Shown: in pieces, positions 44,864 through 49,206 of the stretch
How the letters are laid out: each line of letters begins with the position of its first letter
Numbering within the stretch: position 1 is the stretch's first letter
Notes under the pieces: generated by a model
What the model saw: the letters and a program-made list of their open reading frames with translations, nothing else
Told to the model about the DNA's origin: nothing
Database searches by the model: none
Assembly (NCBI GenBank): GCA_030428185.1
Contig: JAUICE010000008.1
Span: 1 to 49,206, forward strand
DNA length: 49,206 nt
Direction: 5' to 3'
DNA from: Gammaproteobacteria bacterium
Lineage (GTDB): Bacteria; Pseudomonadota; Gammaproteobacteria; Legionellales; Legionellaceae
Translations under genes and position numbers: made by a program

Positions 44864-45487
44864 TTATGCTACGCGAAGTTCTTTTTCAGAATCGGTTAAG
44901 CTTGATTGAAAGGAATCTCGTGAAAACACTCTATCCATATAGGCAGAAATAGCCTTAGCTTCCTTAGGTATATCAATGCCTAGTGAAGGTAGGCGCCAAA
45001 AAAGTGGAGCAATGACACAGTCTAGTAATGAAAAGTCTTCACTTAAGAAATAAGGTTTATCTGCAAAAATGGGCTCTAAACTGAGTAAACTATCTTTTAA
45101 CTGTTGTCTAGCCGCCGCAGTATGCTCACCTTCATTGATAATATGAGGAAGAAGGCTATACCAGTCTTTCTCGATTCGGAACATCATCTTACGACTTTCA
45201 GCACGAGCAACTGGATAAACCGGTAATAATGGCGGATGAGGAAAACGCTCATCTAAATATTCCATAATGATCCGTGCCTCAAAAAGCACTAACTCTCTAT
45301 CGATTAGCGTTGGCACACTGCCATATGGGTTCACATCTAATAAGTCCTCTGGAGCATTCTCCGGGGTCACTGGATGAATTTCCACATTGACGCCTTTTTC
45401 AGCGAGCACAATGCGTACTTGGTGGCTATAAATATCATTCATGTCTGAAAATAAAGACATCACCGTACGTTTTGCAACAATCGCCAT
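44864..45487 (-). CDS. sspA: Stringent starvation protein SspA
   Basis: The 207-residue glutathione S-transferase-fold protein has the VMSLFSDMNDIYSHQVRIVLAEKGV opening, NPYGSVPTLIDRELVLFEARIIMEYLDERFPHPPLLP and the SspA-type C-terminal helical domain (LLDCVIAPLFWRL). SspA binds RNA polymerase and adjusts transcription during stress and stationary phase. In several pathogens it controls virulence genes. GGGAGAG lies just before the ATG. It is the first gene of the sspA-sspB operon. Confidence 0.96.
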   Translation of the reverse strand: MAIVAKRTVMSLFSDMNDIYSHQVRIVLAEKGVNVEIHPVTPENAPEDLLDVNPYGSVPTLIDRELVLFEARIIMEYLDERFPHPPLLPVYPVARAESRKMMFRIEKDWYSLLPHIINEGEHTAAARQQLKDSLLSLEPIFADKPYFLSEDFSLLDCVIAPLFWRLPSLGIDIPKEAKAISAYMDRVFSRDSFQSSLTDSEKELRVA

Positions 45488-45750
45488 AAGACTCTCCCAG
45501 TGGTTAAGATTTGATTAACTAAAATTTTGACAACTGTCGATTCTATCACAAATAGAGGGAAAGGTGTTGTATGATTCTATAGCAATGAACAACGCACCAT
45601 GAACAATCTTATTTTATTAATTAATTCAATAAGATATAAGAAACATCCTTTGTCACCTGTGATCTTGTAGTAAAAAAACAATCTCTTTACAATAAAATAA
45701 ATCGATTTGCTATACTTTTATACATTAGATATGTCTGGCGGCAGTCAATC
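45488..45750. other. Divergent promoter region of sspA and the C80-like gene
   Basis: This 263 bp region has no gene. It contains a good sigma-70-like element for the rightward gene. The sspA promoter should lie in the left part, but its hexamers are not clear. Confidence 0.5.
45686..45716 (+). promoter_or_regulatory. Putative sigma-70 promoter of the C80-like gene
   Basis: TTTACA at 45686-45691 serves as -35 and the overlapping words GCTATA (45709-45714, spacing 17) and TATACT (45711-45716, spacing 19) as -10. It lies 34 bases before the ATG. Confidence 0.5.
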
Positions 45751-47475
45751 ATGCATCAAAAATCTCATGCCATTGTAAATTTGGCTGAAGAGTTTCAAGA
45801 AATACCTGAAAAAATGGCGACTGAGGGTGAGCTTGCTGCTGAATTTGATGAGCTCAAAGCAAATACCCTCTCGCACCACTCCTTGACACTAATTGCACAC
45901 AGTAGCTCACACTATATATTTTCAGATAGACCGAGCACCATCGGGGGGCTCACCGTAAAACAACTCGCTAAAAGACTTGCATCGCTATATGGCAACAATA
46001 AAGATAAATTAACAGAATTTTATTTACTGTCTTGTGAAGCGGGCCTTTGGTATAAAGGCCATAAACCTCTTGCTTATAAACTCGCTAAAGAGCTTGAAAA
46101 AGTGGGGTTTAAAGATGTCAATGTTTATGCGTTTAGCAATCCATTAAATTTTGATGCTCGTGGAGGAACTTCTGTTGGATTTATCAATAATAATGGACTC
46201 ACCATTACAGCAGAAACCTACAATGATCGAAAGATAAGAGCTGTGGGTCAAAAAATGCAGAATAATGAAAAAAATAATCGAACTATTTATTCTGGATTAA
46301 AAGGGAAAGAATTAAAACTTGCTAAACGTATTGCCGAAGAACACATAGAAATGGGGCATAACGTCTATAATGCAGGCCGAACGTTTGTGGCCCCTATGGC
46401 CATCTCAAATTATCGTAGTCGTATTAATGTTCCTGGCAACGTTTTTAAAGCCAACAGACCTCCTATTAAAACCCATTGGTTTGAAAGAAAGATTTGTTAT
46501 CATGCAAGGGAGTATGCTTTACAAACTGATCCTCCCTTTGATTTACCCGAAGTTAGAAACCTTTTTAACCATATTGAAAAGCAAATGTTTCTCCTGCCTC
46601 CTGAGAAGAGTGAACAGGAAAAGCGTGACATAATATCGGAACTCTTAGTAGCAACTTACGACACATTACGTCAAATGGAAGCTCGGGAAAATCTTCGTGG
46701 ATTATCAGAAGATCCTCCTGATTGTAATTGTAGCCTATCACTTGAAAAAGCTTTTTCGGCAATAGAAAAGTTATCAACTTACTTGAATGATGCACATCAT
46801 TCTAAAATACAGTTTACTAAGAGTGAAGATTTTAAAGCAATTGAACAAGAGCTCTGTGCTAGAAAAATAATAATTCACAAACAAATAGTTTCTCAGATTT
46901 TATCCCTTCGCGAACAGTTATCAAGCTCCGGCATCAACCCTCAAGAATCACCTTTGGATTTTTTAGATGATGATGTAGAGTTTGAATTGCAGTTTAATAT
47001 GATGGATATTGAGCAAAGACGTCTTAACCGGGCTTTAGAATGTTTATCACGCTTCAAAAATAATTTAAATCAAATAAATGATAATCTTGCCATACCTATG
47101 GAGCTAATCAAAACAATCCATCAACCAACGACCCTACCTGAGTTGCGCAATTCAACTAAAATGACCGTTCTTATCTTACACCTATCTCAAACAAAATCAT
47201 TTAAGTCACTCATATCTTATCTAAATACATTACACCCCAAAAAAGGACGTACCGAGCGTAATGAAAAAGTTGCCGCACTTGTTGATTTTATTCAAGCCTA
47301 TGACGGAGTGAATGACATAGAAGACATCAACGAAGCATTAGAAGAAAGAGATGAGCTCAAACCAAAACATCAATCATCTAGTCGTTTTAATCTGTTTTCA
47401 AAGCAAAAAAACACTTCTTCATCTGAGCGCCGCTCACCTTCTCATGAGTCAACAGGTACGAAAAGAAATCCCTAA
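45751..47475 (+). CDS. Orphan protein with C80/clan CD cysteine peptidase-like N-terminal domain
   Basis: The 574-residue protein has no signal peptide or membrane helix. Residues 43-140 resemble the cysteine protease domain of MARTX toxins (peptidase family C80). A hydrophobic strand leads to LIAHSSSH (candidate catalytic H50), then GGLTVKQLAKRLASLY, a second strand LTEFYLLSCEAG (candidate catalytic C95), and a LAYKLAKELEKVGFKDVNVYAFSNPLNF segment. The rest is helical and charged with a Ser/Arg-rich tail. No toxin-like domains flank it. The peptidase call is remote and by eye, so function is inferred. A host-directed effector, a self-processing protein or an unrelated alpha/beta domain are possible. 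Confidence 0.6.
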   Translation: MHQKSHAIVNLAEEFQEIPEKMATEGELAAEFDELKANTLSHHSLTLIAHSSSHYIFSDRPSTIGGLTVKQLAKRLASLYGNNKDKLTEFYLLSCEAGLWYKGHKPLAYKLAKELEKVGFKDVNVYAFSNPLNFDARGGTSVGFINNNGLTITAETYNDRKIRAVGQKMQNNEKNNRTIYSGLKGKELKLAKRIAEEHIEMGHNVYNAGRTFVAPMAISNYRSRINVPGNVFKANRPPIKTHWFERKICYHAREYALQTDPPFDLPEVRNLFNHIEKQMFLLPPEKSEQEKRDIISELLVATYDTLRQMEARENLRGLSEDPPDCNCSLSLEKAFSAIEKLSTYLNDAHHSKIQFTKSEDFKAIEQELCARKIIIHKQIVSQILSLREQLSSSGINPQESPLDFLDDDVEFELQFNMMDIEQRRLNRALECLSRFKNNLNQINDNLAIPMELIKTIHQPTTLPELRNSTKMTVLILHLSQTKSFKSLISYLNTLHPKKGRTERNEKVAALVDFIQAYDGVNDIEDINEALEERDELKPKHQSSSRFNLFSKQKNTSSSERRSPSHESTGTKRNP

Positions 47476-47609
47476 TTATCATTAACATTCAAGCAGGATA
47501 TACCTAATCCAACCGGAAATTCTCGTTTTGATCGTTATCAAATGATTATGGTTTGGATTTTTTTATAGAGGAATGGCCCCTCGATTGCGATTGAGAAAAA
47601 TACCAAAAA

Positions 47610-47631
47610 TTGAGCATTTGGCAATGCTCAA
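47610..47631. other. Hairpin in the region before fadH
   Basis: TTGAGCATT and AATGCTCAA form a nine-base perfect stem around a TGGC loop. On the minus strand it is followed by TTTTT, so it could terminate leftward transcription. On the plus strand it is followed only by A residues. It lies 135 bases past the C80-like gene. Confidence 0.5.
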
Positions 47632-47659
47632 AAACGTGCATTACGAAAGGATAGGGGTA

Positions 47660-47665
47660 TATAAT
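47660..47665 (+). promoter_or_regulatory. Putative -10 box of fadH
   Basis: A perfect TATAAT lies 43 bases before the fadH ATG. A -35 word is not convincing (TGCATT at the expected distance). Confidence 0.4.
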
Positions 47666-47705
47666 CCCAAACTAAAATCATTTATCTAAATAACAACGAG
47701 CTTAG

Positions 47706-49206
<1,501 letters not shown>

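Noticed and set aside
46370-46633. Second frame overlapping the C80-like gene
   Set aside because: It lies wholly inside a longer gene with a promoter and has atypical composition.

Overview
The window looks like chromosomal DNA of an AT-rich gammaproteobacterium. MSHA-type pilus genes in the Vibrio order, an SspA/SspB pair, a unimodular QueF, RdgB, FadH and a PilU-type ATPase all fit that class. The eukaryotic-like kinase, the vibriolysin/ProA-like M4 protease and several large orphan proteins resemble what is found in host-associated lineages such as Legionellales or Thiotrichales relatives. The exact genus cannot be fixed by eye. I see no rRNA, tRNA, CRISPR array, insertion sequence or prophage.

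Left part (1-11702) is a mannose-sensitive-haemagglutinin (MSHA) type IV pilus locus split into two divergent operons around a 100 bp region at 8596-8695. The minus-strand operon mshI-mshI2-mshJ-mshK-mshL-mshM-mshN-mshE-mshG is tightly coupled by overlaps and runs off the left edge. It encodes the alignment subcomplex, secretin, accessory ATPase, TPR protein, c-di-GMP-binding assembly ATPase and inner-membrane platform. The plus-strand operon holds four minor pilins (mshC-, mshD-, mshO- and mshP-like). The last one carries a C-terminal domain that reads as a seven-bladed beta-propeller. The probable major pilin (mshA-like) lies alone at 27936-28439, and a PilU-type retraction ATPase lies at 15514-16638.

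Middle part (11927-28837) is mixed. It holds queF, a large FAD-dependent/TPR protein, pilU, two small membrane proteins and a 673-residue coiled-coil orphan. A compact putative biosynthetic set follows: an adenylation-carrier-reductase protein with an overlapping SDR gene, a LOG-family hydrolase, and EamA and LysE exporters. Next come a eukaryotic-like Ser/Thr kinase, the mshA-like pilin and a small cysteine-containing protein.

The signalling part (29101-38158) holds an XRE/S24-like regulator and a five-gene minus-strand operon. The operon encodes an exported protein with eight P-x-x-V-aromatic repeats, a hybrid histidine kinase with three receivers, stand-alone CheR, stand-alone CheB, and a REC-GGDEF-EAL protein with both catalytic motifs intact. 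A c-di-GMP enzyme and a c-di-GMP-gated pilus ATPase in one window suggest, by inference, that this operon tunes the pilus.

Right part (38458-49206) holds a secreted M4 metalloprotease, a multi-pass membrane orphan, an overlapping rdgB-GNAT-TPR/methyltransferase operon, sspA-sspB, an orphan whose N-terminus resembles clan CD (C80-like) cysteine peptidases, and the first three quarters of a FadH-type 2,4-dienoyl-CoA reductase cut by the right edge.
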